Positions 1 to 11,408 are shown, counted from the first letter of the stretch. The stretch is DNA of 64,000 nucleotides from Adiantum capillus-veneris (GCA_014529385.2 CM043942.1:30036969-30100968), one strand, 5' to 3'. Program-made: numbers and translations. Notes: generated by a model not told the origin, from the sequence alone.

Positions 1-297
1 CAAGCGTTTAATTTCGGCAATCGAATCAAAGCAGGTCCTAAGTCTAAGGACTTTTAACACTAACCTTTGGAGGTCTTTAATGAAGCTAACCCTAAGGTCT
101 TTCAAGATCCATTAGCTAGCTTTGCTCTTTGACATACCATCTCTCATTTGGACCCATTGGCTTTGGTCCCGTGCTGAGATAGATCCATAAGCACATGTCT
201 ATATTCTAACTCTTGTTCCCGTTTATTCTCCCACATTAAATAATCAATTTAATATGAGAAAATCATTTGGGGTAGTTAGATATTAAAGTTTATGACA
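1..297 (-). repeat. LTR terminal fragment, same family as 23621-30167
   Basis: This stretch matches the right end of the long LTR at 23621-30167 (compare 29893-30167). Shared landmarks include the words ccataagcacatgtctat and tttaatatgagaaaatcatt and the terminal tatgaca. The match stops at position 297, where the shared end ...gaca marks the LTR boundary. The rest of the LTR lies outside the window. The minus orientation is taken from the better copy, whose primer-binding site is on its left. Confidence 0.7.
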
Positions 298-473
298 CCA
301 CATCTATGACTTAGCCACCTAAACAAAGACAAAAGAAAAAATACAAGCACACGGTTGGATCATGATCAAAGCGAGAAGACCGACTACCCATGGGCGAGCT
401 AGGATAAGCCACCAACCCACACAGGAAATGTAGCCCGTAGACATGAATACATGAAGAAAATGTGTCTCCTTCA

Positions 474-695
474 TGTTGAGGTAAAGGCATATGTGCCTTG
501 CTCGATTCTCATGGCTATAGGCGCCCACCCACTGACCACTTTATTAATTGTACATATATACAACAATAACAAGTAGCTCATTAGAGTCTTGCTCCACCCA
601 CAAAACACATACTCTCTCCCTCTCCCCTTCTCGCAGGCACACACCGCGTCGCATCTGCGCCGTGTACGCACGCATCGATGCACACCCACTCTTCA
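474..695 (+). repeat. 5' LTR of the short copia-like element
   Basis: It begins tgttgaggtaaaggc and ends ...cttca, and aligns along its length with 2905-3216. Shared blocks include gcccacccactgaccac/acccacccattgaccac and ctcattagagt. The initiator-Met primer site follows two bases later, at 698-710. Confidence 0.75.
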
Positions 696-697
696 AC

Positions 698-710
698 TGG
701 TATCAAAGCT
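698..710 (+). promoter_or_regulatory. Primer-binding site (initiator Met tRNA type)
   Basis: The sequence tggtatcaaagct differs by one base from the usual plant copia primer site (tggtatcagagc), which pairs with the 3' end of initiator Met tRNA. It lies immediately after the 5' LTR. Confidence 0.75.
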
Positions 711-1435
711 ACAGTAGCAATCGGCACGTGCTTGTCGATGAGACACAAAAGTGATAGAGCTCGGCACGAGCTTAGCGGTGATAGATCCGTCTTGGCGGCC
801 TCGGATAGGAATATGTTTTGTGGAGATCCGACAAGGATCGGTCCAAGATCCGCGGTGTTTGGTTACCCGCACCCGTCACTTGTGCAGCCCTCCCAAGCGG
901 GAGATGGAATCTTGAAGGGTCTTGGTGGATCTACATGGATATCTCTCTACAAAGAGGAAAAGAGCAAGTAAATAGGGCAGATCGATTGGGAAAGCCTTTG
1001 AGCTAGCGGGAACCTGCAGGGGATTCACAAAATGCAGCATGTAGAACTGTGTGTGGAGGGAGAGGAGAAACAAGCTCCATCCAAAGAGCTTCGCAAGCTT
1101 GACTTTCGAATTTCAGGATGCAGGCCTTGAGGTGAGTGTGGTTGTGTGTTGCACACACATACACAAAGTCGACGACAAAGAGTAACAACGAGGATTAAAT
1201 AAATTATTTGTTTCTTAGAGTGTGTTTACACACTCGGAATCGAGAAGCAATAGGTTCAGTTCGATGACGGAAAGGAAGTGAAGAGAGTTTCGACTCTCTT
1301 GGTCACGGGCAAAGGAGAGAGTGTGTGCACTTGGCGCGCACACGTACACACACACAAGCACCATGTGTGAGTTTTTCGACGAGTAAGCCCGGGTCAGCCA
1401 GCATCAGACTGTTTCTCCCCGACCTCGTCATATAG

Positions 1436-1439
<4 letters not shown>

Positions 1440-1472
<33 letters not shown>
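1440..1472. repeat. (GA)n microsatellite
   Basis: A perfect GA run lies in the internal region of the short copia-like element, upstream of its gag remnant. Confidence 0.95.
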
Positions 1473-1476
<4 letters not shown>

Positions 1477-1587
1477 CGCATCTTAGCTCAGATCCATCTA
1501 CGACGAGTGGCTTCTACCCGGTGGTTTTTTTTTTCTCATTTTTTGACGTTCTACAGTGATAACTCCTGAGAGACGGCTATCTCGTAG

Positions 1588-2064
1588 TTGTTTTGCCGAT
1601 ACATGCGATGTTGGTATTGTGGTCACACATGGCACATTAGGCACCGCTATTTTAGACGTATGAGACAACAGCAGAGATCTATGTGTGATACACATGAGGT
1701 TTTGACACATGCTAGAGAAGTGGCTTCATATGCCGGTGATGATGATGTCACGTTTGTCTTTAGCGTTCCTCCTGATTACATATCTTTGAAAGGTGACACT
1801 TCTCCACGTGGTTGCTAGATGAGGATGCAATCTTCCACATCACGATATGATCTGACTAGTTTAGCACCTTCTCTAGTGGGGGACTTTGGTTGTGTGTACT
1901 TGACCGATAGTTTGGTGTTTGACATTGTAGGTGCAAAACATGTTTGTTTGTCCGTGCATATTAGTGCATCATATACGCTACGACATGTGCGCTATGTTCC
2001 TCAGCCGATACAGAGTTTGATCTCAGTGAGACAGTTAGCAGATTGTGGATGTCACACTGCTTGA
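1588..2064 (+). pseudogene. Decayed copia gag zinc knuckle and protease region
   Basis: One frame carries CWYCGHTWHIRHRYF, a CCHC zinc knuckle (C-x2-C-x4-H-x4-C) whose last cysteine has become tyrosine. A second frame (1819-2064) has LRHVRYVPQPIQSLISVRQL, matching the copia protease-to-integrase stretch usually written as LxxVxYVPxLxxNLISVxxL. The two frames are separated by a stop codon. No DSGA active site, integrase core or RT can be read downstream to 2900. This is gag-pol of a copia element reduced to its first third and no longer coding. Confidence 0.65.
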
Positions 2065-2892
2065 AGAGCGGTCTTTCCAAATGCATTGCAAATCATTAGT
2101 GATTGCTAGAAGTGCCCGCAATGGCTTGGTATATCTTATGCATGTGTCTGAGGTTTAAGACGGCAGTCTCAGTTTTATTGTTGGCATGCTTTGAGCGAGA
2201 GACGAAACATGTCACCTTTGCGAACAAGCTTCATCATGCTCACGAGACACATTATTTAGCTATATATGACGTGCCAATAAACTCTGTAGAAACAGAGATA
2301 GAGCAACAGTGCTCTAGTGATGTGGTCAGTCTGCATAAGTAGAAGTAGAGCGGGTATGCTCCCTAGAGACAGGTAGAGATGACAGACATGGAGCTCTTTG
2401 ATATGCCATGATAGAGATTGATGAGTTAGGTGCCACAATTCCGCCTATGGATGAGAGACATAGATATCCCAGTGTCAACGTTGACACATCCATACACGAT
2501 GAGTAGTCCTGACGGTGCATTACATGCAGATAACACAAGGAGGGCTATAACAACCAAGTTTGCACAGATTTCGCTAGCTTTCAAACATCTCATGTACTGC
2601 CTACTAGTGTCGAGGCCCAACCTAAAAGTGAGAGCACTTACAACAAGGATTGTCAGTTGTATGATGACTTACACTAGCATGATGCACATTAAAATTTTAC
2701 AAACAATACAAATTAGTCTGCGAAATTTACATGCAAACTCTAACATGGATACGCATGCTCATCTATCACTAGAGCCAACACGGGCACATGTAGATCGACT
2801 AACCTAACCAGTGAACATAGGTTTAGAAAATTTCACCTGTTTTCTTATGCATAGTTTAGTTAATAAGACCCACTTATTGACACGTTCGCCTT

Positions 2893-2904
2893 TAAGTGGA
2901 AGAT
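2893..2904 (+). promoter_or_regulatory. Polypurine tract of the short copia-like element
   Basis: The purine-rich taagtggaagat directly precedes the second LTR (tgttgggg at 2905). It closely resembles the copia consensus aagtgggagat. Confidence 0.7.
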
Positions 2905-3216
2905 TGTTGGGGTAAAGGTATATATGCATTGCCCAACCACACAAGCTACGGACACCCACCCATTGACCACCTTATTGGTTATACATATGAATGTATAACA
3001 ATAAAGATGGCTCATTAGAGTTTTGCTCCACCCACATAACACCTACTCGATCCTCCTCCCCTTCTCGCAAGCACACCCTAGACCGCATCCGCACAATGCA
3101 CGCACACTCTTTTGCTCCACCCACACAACGCCTACTCTCCCTCTCCCCTCCTCTCACACACACACAACACCGCATCCACACCCCGCATGCACACATCGAC
3201 GCACACGCACTCTTCA
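2905..3216 (+). repeat. 3' LTR of the short copia-like element
   Basis: It starts tgttggggtaaaggt and ends ...cactcttca, as the 5' LTR does. It is about 90 bp longer than the 5' LTR because the segment ttttgctccacccacac and its CT-rich continuation are duplicated. Confidence 0.75.
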
Positions 3217-4136
3217 CTTCCTGTCACCTCACACGAGGCTCCCAACGGCATTGACAAGCAAGAGAACCTTGCATGGAGCCAAGCCCAAAGACACGTATGC
3301 TGAAAAGATTGCTGGCAAAGAAGGATATCTGAGCTGAATATGCAGAGGTAATGAGAGATAAAGCTATGTAATCCAAGAAAAAAAATTGCAATAAAAAATG
3401 AAACTTCCCTCTCCCTGGCAAAGACATATGCACCCAAACATTTGTAAGAGGTCCAACAAAAGCACAACCAGAAGATGAGACCTCAACCAGAACTCCAAAG
3501 GAAAGGATAACGCTCAACCTCTGCAACCCATGGTAACTTTTGAATGATATATATACACACATATATGACAGATAATGAAATTTCATTCAAAGCAATAAAA
3601 GATAATGTAAGATGAAAAACCGATCTCTAAAAATCTGACACAATTTCAATGAAGGTAAAGCATTTACATGCCCACTCGTTGAGAAATATTTACAGCATAC
3701 ATTGCTAGCTCTGTGCCGATCAGAGCTCTGTGCCGATCAGTGAACATCTGACATGTGATTTCCTTAATTGTCAAGTCTCACAATTTCATGCATAGAGGGC
3801 CTATTCCTTCACATTCAATCACCAGATAATGGCTTACTTTTTGCAAGAAGCCATCATATGCAGTGCTGTGTGCATACAAAATAGCATGGCTCATAAATCA
3901 TCAAGTAAATGCAGTGAGACTGGTTTTATAATCCACATGAGACACTGCTGTAATCCGGAGGACCCCTTTCTTTAGGAAATCCTTTCCTACTTTCCTTCAC
4001 TTCTATAGACTATGAGGTAAGAACAACTGAGCTTACCAACTCCAATGGCATGCTCAAAAGAATAGATGCCAAGCCAGCTTGGGCGGATGTGTTGGAAAGA
4101 CTCCCACAAAGTGCATTCACTGATTATCTTGCCACA
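3217..4136. other. Spacer and probable 3' UTR of the MBD gene
   Basis: Unique-looking AT-rich sequence without a supported open frame. The part next to 4137 should hold the 3' UTR of the minus-strand MBD gene. I cannot place its polyadenylation site with confidence. Confidence 0.4.
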
Positions 4137-5995
4137 TTAATCATTACCCTTTCGCAAAATAGAGAGGCCCTGCTGACAGATAACTTTACCAAGGGCTTCT
4201 AAGCCCTCTTTTCCTTGAGTCTTCATTCTCTTGAAGTTCTTTGTCGGTATCCTTAATCCATACAAATCGACAGGTCTTGGAGAGAATCTTGCAAACAATC
4301 TTGCCTTTTCATCCAAAGTCATGTCATCATCATCAGTTAATAATTTGAGGGCTGCAGCTTGTATATTTACTATACCACCATATGCAGAATGTCCTGTGCG
4401 GTACTGCCATGACCTCTGAAGAAAGGTTGCACCATTTACATGGCTTCCACCTGCATCATCTAGACGGTTAAAATAATCATGCAAGCTAAACTAAACAGTC
4501 ATCGGGGCTTACAATCTTAAATACTAAGGGATGGAATGTGCTACTAACCTGCCAAATTGGGTCCTTGCAAAATATTTTGTAATCCAGAGACAGGGTGCTT
4601 GGTATTGCCTTTTGAATGTAGCCAGAGAATAAAAAACATTAGAAGTTTTACTAAGGCAAAGAAAGCAACATTTTGGAATAAATCGACTTAAATAAATACC
4701 ATTGTTTTGGTGTACTACGTTTTGTTGGACCTTAGACTTTGGCTTGTATCTACCAGTATTTCCTGTTGTAAGAAAGCAAAACACTTCCTTCCGTGTTCTG
4801 AATCGACGCTTCGTTACTGGATCGACATAGCACTGAATTCCAAAAGCTTGTCAATGAAACCAGTAGCCAAAACTAACTAGCCCACAACAAAACTAGACTG
4901 CAACAGATAATGAAAAAGCCAACATCAAGGAACTTGATTGATAAATACCTTGTATTTACAGCCAGCACTGGTGCCACTTGCCCGAGTCTTCATTTCAGTT
5001 AACCAGCCTTGAGGAAGCCAGTCAGGTGATTCCACTATTGGGCCAAAACCTTCAGAAGTTGAGGGCGACTCTGTGCCCTTGCGATTAAGAGAAGGAGAAA
5101 GGGTATCAACCTCTGTAGAAGCAGAACAGAAGTTCTCAACCTTTTTCAAAGCTCTTCTCCTGTAAAGGTTGCTTCTTCGAGAGGTCCTTGTGAATACACA
5201 TGCAGACTCCAAAACTTGCGACTCCTGAACTGATGAGTCAGCAGCCACACCCTCAGAAGCATGGTCACTTAAAGGTGCACTGCATGGAGTTTCCCTTGAA
5301 GAATGACCTGCTTCTTCCTGACTATGCGAGGAAGATTCCAGGACACTATCCCAAGATGGTTCAAGACAACTAATCCCTGAGCAGGGAGCTGGAACTTCAC
5401 TGTTCTTACTGGTCGATTGAGAAGCCTCAACAAGACAATGATGCTTGGCAGACCATGTTTGGACAGTCTTCTTTATTTCCTCCACAAAACATTGGTATTC
5501 TTGCGCATCCAAAGGTGGCTTTTCAGGATGCCATGTTCTTGGAACTACTTTCGAATTTAATCCATTGTCCATTATGTTGCTCACTGCTAATCCCTGAGTA
5601 CCATACAGTCCCTGATGCAAGTAGCCAAGATAGCTTCCATTCGTTGAGACTGCTGGACTCATTCTGCTACAGTCAGTTTGAGTAACCATAAGATCTTGTG
5701 AATCATAGCGACATCTCTCTGACAGAGAAGCGCTGGAATGCCTTAAAAAGCCGTTCAGCATTTCATTGTCTGCATGATGCCAAGTGTTGACACACATACG
5801 ATTGTCCTGCGAGGAACAGAATGCCATATGAGAATCAGCATTGCTGAACTGAACACCGCTCTGTCTTATGGCCAAATTCTGGATACTTGTTGTCATTTCC
5901 TGAAGAAAAACCTTTAAAGATTCTACAGTATTCTGATTTGCACTGCCTATTGTAGTAGCATTCATTGCCGATGTCCCCCACTTCAAGCATAACAT
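4137..5995 (-). CDS. Methyl-CpG-binding-domain (MBD) protein, four coding exons
   Basis: Probably a nuclear protein that reads DNA methylation. The coding exons on the minus strand are 5995-4949, 4832-4700, 4608-4549 and 4450-4137. They join in phase to 517 residues. Every intron starts GT and ends AG. The MBD is at about residues 322-385 and is split by the first intron. Its first half includes DWLPQGWLTEMKTRASG and ends at CKYK; its second half runs from CYVDPVTKRRFRTRKEVF to TGRYKPKSK. The 320 residues before it are Ser/Gln-rich with no domain I know. The C-terminal part (QRSWQYRTGHSAYGG, FARFSPRPVDLYGLRIPTKN) looks conserved, but I cannot name it. I chose the ATG at 5995 because the frame is closed by a stop about 60 bases further upstream and no earlier ATG is in frame. 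The third exon could instead start slightly upstream at another AG. The single MBD without a CW zinc finger or PHD separates it from the MBD1-4 and MBD9 types. Confidence 0.82.
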
Positions 5996-6099
5996 GGAGG
6001 CAACTGCTGTGCCATGACTAAGCTCTATGTACACGGGCAGAGCAAATCCGTATGCTCACAAACTACAGGAAAAGCTCTCTTGGCATGTCTCAACTAGAC

Positions 6100-6790
6100 A
6101 GACAATGCAATGTCGCTAGATCGAAATCACTGAGGAAAATGAAATATTCGAGTTTCATATGATGAACTCTTCTTTAAATGATCCCAGGATGCATGGCTGA
6201 CTTCTGCTCCTCTACCATCCCAATTTTAGGGATGGATTTTGCATGTGCTTATAAAAGAAAGGAAATGCAATTGTTTGTGCGGGTCTCCTCTGCAACGGTG
6301 TCAGCAATTGAGCAACTTTTACTTCTTAAAATGCTCCAAAACTCTTGCATGAATGAATTAAAACAGAGGCATCATACCCGTGGAACTGATCCAAGCATTA
6401 TACGTTGTGGGGTCTCCATAGCCCGAAATTGGACTCACGTACTAAGGCTGACATTACAAACAAACATAAAAAAGATGAGTGACGATGTAAGACAGGAAAC
6501 TAGACGATGGTGAAGATGAAATGCGAGAATATCCTCCACAAAGACAAACCTTGAGTGAGAATACTGCCTGCAACAGAAGCGGAACCCTAGATTTTCGAGA
6601 ATCCACCCTGTGTTTGCAGGCCTTGTTTACATTCAGAAGACAAGAATCGAGGGAACATTGACGCACAGCTTCTGCTGCTACAATCGCAAAGTCGAAGGCA
6701 CGCCCGTGGTCTGTGCAGAAGTAGGAAGACGGTCGAGGAAGAAGGCCATGGTGGAGAGCCGAATAGAAAGTTAACATTGCAAAAATTACC
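6100..6790 (-). other. Probable 5' UTR exons and promoter side of the MBD gene
   Basis: On the minus strand, tttcctcag at about 6131 is a good splice acceptor just upstream of the first coding exon. Further up, about 6540-6600 holds a typical plant leader (aatctagggttccgc) ending at a likely donor (ctcaaggtttgtc). I infer a noncoding first exon starting near 6.75-6.79 kb and a leader intron of about 0.4 kb. The CT/CA-rich DNA at 6.89-7.24 kb would then be the proximal promoter. Transcript data are needed to fix these ends. Confidence 0.45.
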
Positions 6791-6891
6791 AGACCTCTCT
6801 CGGCCCCTCCTCTCCGCTCTCCCCCTCCACCCACGCGCGTGTGCACTCACTTTCACACGCATGCCTCCCCGGTGCCACACACCTAGGCCTA

Positions 6892-6892
<1 letters not shown>

Positions 6893-6938
<46 letters not shown>

Positions 6939-7036
6939 GCACGCACCCACACATGTACGCAACTTGCCAACGCACACTTTCCACACTCACGACCCCTCCT
7001 TTCCTAACACACTTCCCTCCCCTTTTGTTGAGCTGA

Positions 7037-7077
<41 letters not shown>

Positions 7078-7235
7078 GTGCACACACACACACCCCCCAA
7101 ATACACACACACCCCAACCACCTTCGATTTACACATGCATTTGGAATTCACAACTTTATCCTTTTCACACATTTGATCTCCACACAAGTTCCCCTCTCAC
7201 TCTTGCATGCACTTCACATACCTCTCTCTCTCTCT
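6893..7235. repeat. Clustered (CT)n and (CA)n microsatellites
   Basis: Three CT runs (about 6893-6920, 7038-7071 and 7202-7220) are each followed or surrounded by CA-rich stretches. They lie just upstream of the presumed start of the MBD gene. The Ser-Leu and Arg-Glu frames through them are artefacts. Confidence 0.9.
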
Positions 7236-7244
7236 CTCTCCCTC

Positions 7245-8093
7245 CCAAAAAGGAGTTATATATGAGACCTATGGGGATGCTTAGGAAAGTGTATCTCCCA
7301 AAGGAAGTACAAACTAGAGGAGTAGAGTGTGTGTGCTAGCTAAATGTCAAGGTGGTATATACGATGAGTGCAATGTAAACCACTGTGGAGGTGCATAGTG
7401 CCATTAATGTGTCCCAGATCCATATTGAAGAATAATAATGAGTGTCAAAACTAGTCAGCTACCTTGTAGGAGCTTGTTGATGTATCCCACTAATTGTAAG
7501 AATATGATGCATCTCCGACTAAATAGAAGACATGGTAGTAGATGTAGGGGAAGGTTGTGAACCTAGTAAATGAGCACAAGGAGCCTTCCACATAACCCAT
7601 AATGTAATGCAGGAAATTGCATTATAGACTGTATCCCAAAAATGTAGATCAAACTTGTGCACAGGGGTAGGAGCACAACAATAGTGCCTTGTTTGTAGCC
7701 CACAGATGTAAGCATGAAAATGGATCTGTAGGAGAACCCTCATACAGAGAATGTGGACCCGAAAATCTTTCACAGTAGACATGCAAACACCCCCCCAACA
7801 TCACAAGCCCATTATGAATCCCAACTCTAATAAGCAAACGACATACTCCTTTCAAAACCGATTGCGCACATGGACAAATTCAAAAACAATGGCATAGGAA
7901 CTCATCCTATCATGTTATACACCACTAACATGTTAGGTCATGGCCTATACGTGCAACCCAAGTGCCAACATGGAGTCTTGCATCTATAATCGTCCACATG
8001 GAGTAAGATATATGGTTGTTAACTTAGAGGCTCAGTGGATCACCAAAAGTGTAACTAAAAAGCAGAAGAGAGCAGCAACATTCCCTCACCATG
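7245..8093. other. Gene-free spacer
   Basis: No open frame, RNA gene or recognisable repeat is supported here. The sequence is not low-complexity and may be old transposon DNA beyond recognition. Confidence 0.4.
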
Positions 8094-8722
8094 CAAAGGA
8101 GGAATCTTTTGGGATGGACTCCCCTCGGCACAATAGATATGGGATGGACTTCCCTTGGCACAAGTGATATGGGACCCTAGTGAGTGGCAGTGGCCCTCTG
8201 AGCAGCAGGATGGGGAGCCTTGGCTCTTCTTGTCAGTACAATGCTGGCATCTCGCGATGAATCCTTCTAAGGCAGCAACATCCCCCACAATGCCCTCTGG
8301 GCAGCAAGATGGGGAGCCTAGGCTCTTCTTGTCAGTACACTGCTGGCATCTCGCAATGAATCCTTCTAAGGCAACAACATCCCCCACAATGCCCTTTGAG
8401 CAGCAGGATGGGGAGCATGGGCTCTTCCTCTCAGTACATTGCTGGCTTAGAAGGATCTGCGTGTTGCTACCTTAGAAGGATCCGCGCGAGATGCTAGCAG
8501 TGTACTGACAGGAAGAGCCCACGCTCCCCGTGGGATGTTGCTGCCTTAGAAGGATCCGTCGCGAGATGCCAATAGTGTACTAGCAGGAAGAGCCCAGGCT
8601 CCCCATCTTGCTGCTCAGAGGGCCACTGCCACTCACTAGGGTCCCATATCACTTGTGCCAAGGGAAGTCCATCCCATATCAATTGTGCCAAGGGGAGTCC
8701 ATCCCAAAAGATTCCTCCTTTG
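8094..8722. repeat. Long inverted repeat carrying 99-bp tandem units
   Basis: The outer ends are reverse complements: caaaggaggaatctttt at 8094 and its complement ending at 8722. The complement continues inward through gggatggact, ggcacaa, agtgatatgggaccct and the agcagcaggatggggagcc unit. The left arm holds about 2.5 tandem copies of a 99-bp unit (starts near 8202, 8301 and 8400). The right arm (about 8466-8722) holds about 1.5 copies, partly shortened. The centre is near 8455-8465. Transcription across it would give a long hairpin RNA. It could be a MITE-like element or a local inverted duplication. I see no transposase and no clear target-site duplication. Confidence 0.85.
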
Positions 8723-9384
8723 ACGGAAAAATAGGATCAGCACAAGCCAGCTTACCAAGGGAATCCACTAGTCGAATAGGCTACCATTGGAGGGTTCGAA
8801 TGCTTGAGAAGCAGTACCAAACCATTAAAGCCCGCCCATATATGATGTCCATGATGCTTAGTCCTAGCAATCGTAAAAACCAAAGCCCTATAACAAGCAA
8901 CAATCCACCAACTGAAGGGACCAAAGAAAGCCCACCATCATGCATAATCACGCAATGTAGTTTGTATTGTAATTGCGGCATGCCAAATCGGAAGGAATAG
9001 CCTCATCAATATCTAGCATACATGTAGTAACCCCAGGTCGAATCCCATTTTCACTACCAATGAAATCCACATAAGCTACAAAAGAGGCCTCAAGTATATA
9101 GAGATAATGTCATACCATGCTCCCAACTAGCCTAATCAATGTGAGTCCTCTCACCAAGCTACCGACACTCCTAGTTTGTGACAGATGCATGCCATATCAA
9201 GGACTACCTACCAGCTCCTCCAAGTAGCATTAAAAGGCCTAGGGTCCTACTGTATGCTCGTCTCGAGCCCCCTTGACATGCATGAATAGTTTCGGGCCTT
9301 GCTCTCCCTGGTCCTACCAGAGGCCTGACATTACTTCCCCCTTGGAGAAGCGTTTTCGTCCTCAAAAACAAAAGTAGAGAAGTT
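8723..9384. other. Spacer with an antisense gypsy pol-end-like motif
   Basis: No gene is visible. Read on the minus strand, 9380-9335 contains gacgaaaacgcttctccaag followed by ggggaagtaatg. This resembles the end of pol in many plant gypsy elements, just before the 3' LTR. It is a short similarity judged by eye and its relation to the LTR fragment on its right is unclear. Confidence 0.3.
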
Positions 9385-9978
9385 CTCTTAAAGACTGTGA
9401 GAGAATCTAGTACTTACATTAGATTCAACGGAATTTAACTTATGAAAGGAAAGAGTTTTCCCTTAAGAGAATTCTTTAGAGGAGACTAGAGTTCGTGTCG
9501 ACCTGATTTCATTGCACATTTATACATTAGAACATAAAAACCGGCACATAATTCAAAGAAAATACCACACTTAAGATTAACAAGGACCAAATTTGCTTTA
9601 AGATGATCTCCCCTCCAAAAGGTTTTGGTATTATAATTCTCCCTTGACGAGAGCTTTGATTACAATACAACTCGTTCTCTTGTGGAGCTTCCTCAAACCA
9701 AGAGGCTAATGTTTTTCAAGATTTCATGGTGTAACCCTCCTTCCCAAGCTCTAAACACCCCAGGGTGGGAGAAAGAATTGTGGGGTAAGAAGTAGATAAG
9801 GATGAAAGAAGTATTTTTCAAGCAAAAGAACGTGTACTCCGTATGTATGAGCAAGCTCTTACCATACCTTAGCATAGTAGAGTACTAGAAGATGACGAAG
9901 AAGAAGGAGATTCTTCACTTTCTTGGATTTGCATCCATAGTCAAGCTCTTGAGCAAAGAGTCTGTCTCTAGAGCTCCC

Positions 9979-10023
<45 letters not shown>

Positions 10024-10480
10024 GCTAGTCTTGGCGCTTGCAAGTGTGAGAATGAGAATGAGAAAGAGAGATTAAAAAATCGCACAAGCCCCTCCTTTTG
10101 AACCCATGTAAACTTGCCACTAGTCTTTAAATGAAATGCCTACAACTTGCTCAATGAGAAGCGAACACTCCAAAGTGCAACTCATGCAGACTCACACACT
10201 TTTCCATGCTTGCTAAAAATTTAGCACATGCTAAATTAGGACGAACTTTGGTAAAAATAAAGCTCACCGTTGGGCTTTAAAGCTTCACCTCTTGTGCAAA
10301 ACCTCATCACAGTGCTTGGGAGGTGCCATCAAACTGCTCCCAGAACCTACTAATACTAGACCTGTTGAATTTAAACTAATTGTGGAAAGTTAGAAATTTA
10401 CCCTAAGGCTTTCCAAACTTCATACTTGGAGTCTAAAGAGTTATATTAATTACTTGAACTTAGCACAAGTACTTTTTACC
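9385..10480 (-). mobile_element. Degraded LTR, same family as 23621-30167
   Basis: Collinear with the better copy at 23621-30167 minus its nested insertion. Shared landmarks in order are ctcccctccaaaagg, attctccc, gattacaatacaa, ttcccaagctctaaacacc, cttagcatagtagagta, gaagatgacgaagaagaagg, a central (GA)n run, and taccctaaggctttcc. The ends are eroded, so the boundaries are approximate. It contains the (GA)n tract at 9981-10018. Confidence 0.6.
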
Positions 10481-10671
10481 TTGATTATGTAATATCGTAT
10501 TTGGGAATGCTGCAAGAATACATATGCCGCTTGGTAGAATCGCATTGGAGAGATATGATTTTTATCAAAAAAGCAGTTTTATCAAAAAAGCGAAAGGGCG
10601 AAAGGAAGTGAGGTATTTTAGGAAAACGAGTGGAGCATACCATAGCCGGGAAGAGAGAGAGAGAATGAGGT

Positions 10672-10677
<6 letters not shown>

Positions 10678-10714
<37 letters not shown>

Positions 10715-11103
10715 GCAACGCTCTTGACTATTTTTTGTTGTAGCTTGAAAGCCTCCAACTCTGGATGCAATCACTACAGGTGCGGCCATACCTTGTGCAC
10801 TAGTATTTTTTCACAAGAAGGTTGTTGTCCGAGGATCTTACACGAAGAGGGTGGGTAGAATGGTCAAGTGACGCCTATGCTCCTCTTCATTCTTCAAATA
10901 CACTATCACGTCATCGAAGAACGTCCCAACAAACTGTTGATGCGAGCGGAAAATCCGGTCCATCATTATGTTGAACGTGGCAGGAGCATTTGTTAGTCCA
11001 AACGGCATCACTAGAAACTCATAAAGACCAAATGTCGTTCTAAATGCAGTCTTGTGCACATCCTCTGGCCATAGCCGGGAAGAGAGAGAATCAAGTGCGC
11101 GGA

Positions 11104-11161
<58 letters not shown>
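10678..11161. repeat. (GA)n microsatellites in the PPR/gypsy mosaic
   Basis: GA runs lie at about 10678-10710 and 11105-11161. Each follows a related phrase (catagccgggaagagagag) that recurs at about 11985, 12690 and 12965. The tract therefore belongs to a repeated module and is not an independent expansion each time. Confidence 0.9.
10838..11072 (-). pseudogene. Ty3-gypsy reverse transcriptase fragment
   Basis: The minus strand encodes KTAFRTTFGLYEFLVMPFGL and then TNAPATF, followed by FFDDVIVYLKNEEEHRRHL. These are the central gypsy RT motifs, with FFDD as the catalytic pair. The RNase H, integrase and gag parts are absent. The fragment ends at both sides in PPR-related or (GA)n sequence, so it was captured as a scrap. 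Confidence 0.85.
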
Positions 11162-11165
<4 letters not shown>

Positions 11166-11305
11166 AAGCTTTGGACTGTTTTTTGCTTTGGATGCAATCA
11201 CCTACACATGCAACTTGAAGGCATCTCAGATGGTTAGGGGGTTCATCACGATGACCTTGGACACAATCTCAGAGGTCTCAAACTATATTTGATAGTAGCT
11301 GCATC

Positions 11306-11408
11306 CGAGGAACTTACACGAAGAGGGTGGGTAGAATGGTCAAGTGACGCCTATGCTCCTCTTCATTCTTCGAATACACTATCATGTCATTGAAGAACGT
11401 CCCAACAT
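11306..11408 (-). repeat. Second copy of the gypsy RT scrap edge
   Basis: About 100 bp here (from cttacacgaagagggtgggt to gaagaacgtcccaaca) repeat 10831-10931 almost exactly. The retroelement scrap was therefore copied together with its PPR surroundings. Confidence 0.85.

Larger units (their letters stand above)
474..3216 (+). mobile_element. Short, internally deleted Ty1-copia-like LTR element
   Basis: The element has two related LTRs (474-695 and 2905-3216), a Met-tRNA-type primer site just after the first, and a copia-like polypurine tract just before the second. Between them lie only gag and protease-like remnants; I see no reverse transcriptase or integrase. The flanking pentamers are cttca (469-473) and cttcc (3217-3221), a 4-of-5 match that fits an aged target-site duplication. 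It is either a deletion derivative that moved in trans or an element deleted after insertion. The second LTR is longer because a stretch of cacaccc/ctctccc sequence is expanded in it. Confidence 0.75.

Noticed and set aside
2430-2807. 125-codon open frame in the short copia-like element
   Set aside because: It is rich in Thr, His and Met without any pol motif, and lies in decayed element DNA.
8155-8475. Open frame with a 33-residue repeat (QQDGEPxLFLSVxCWHLAMNPS)
   Set aside because: The 99-bp period is divisible by three, so the frame is open by construction. The reverse arm gives the same peptide, there is no ATG at its start, and it is best read as the inverted repeat itself.
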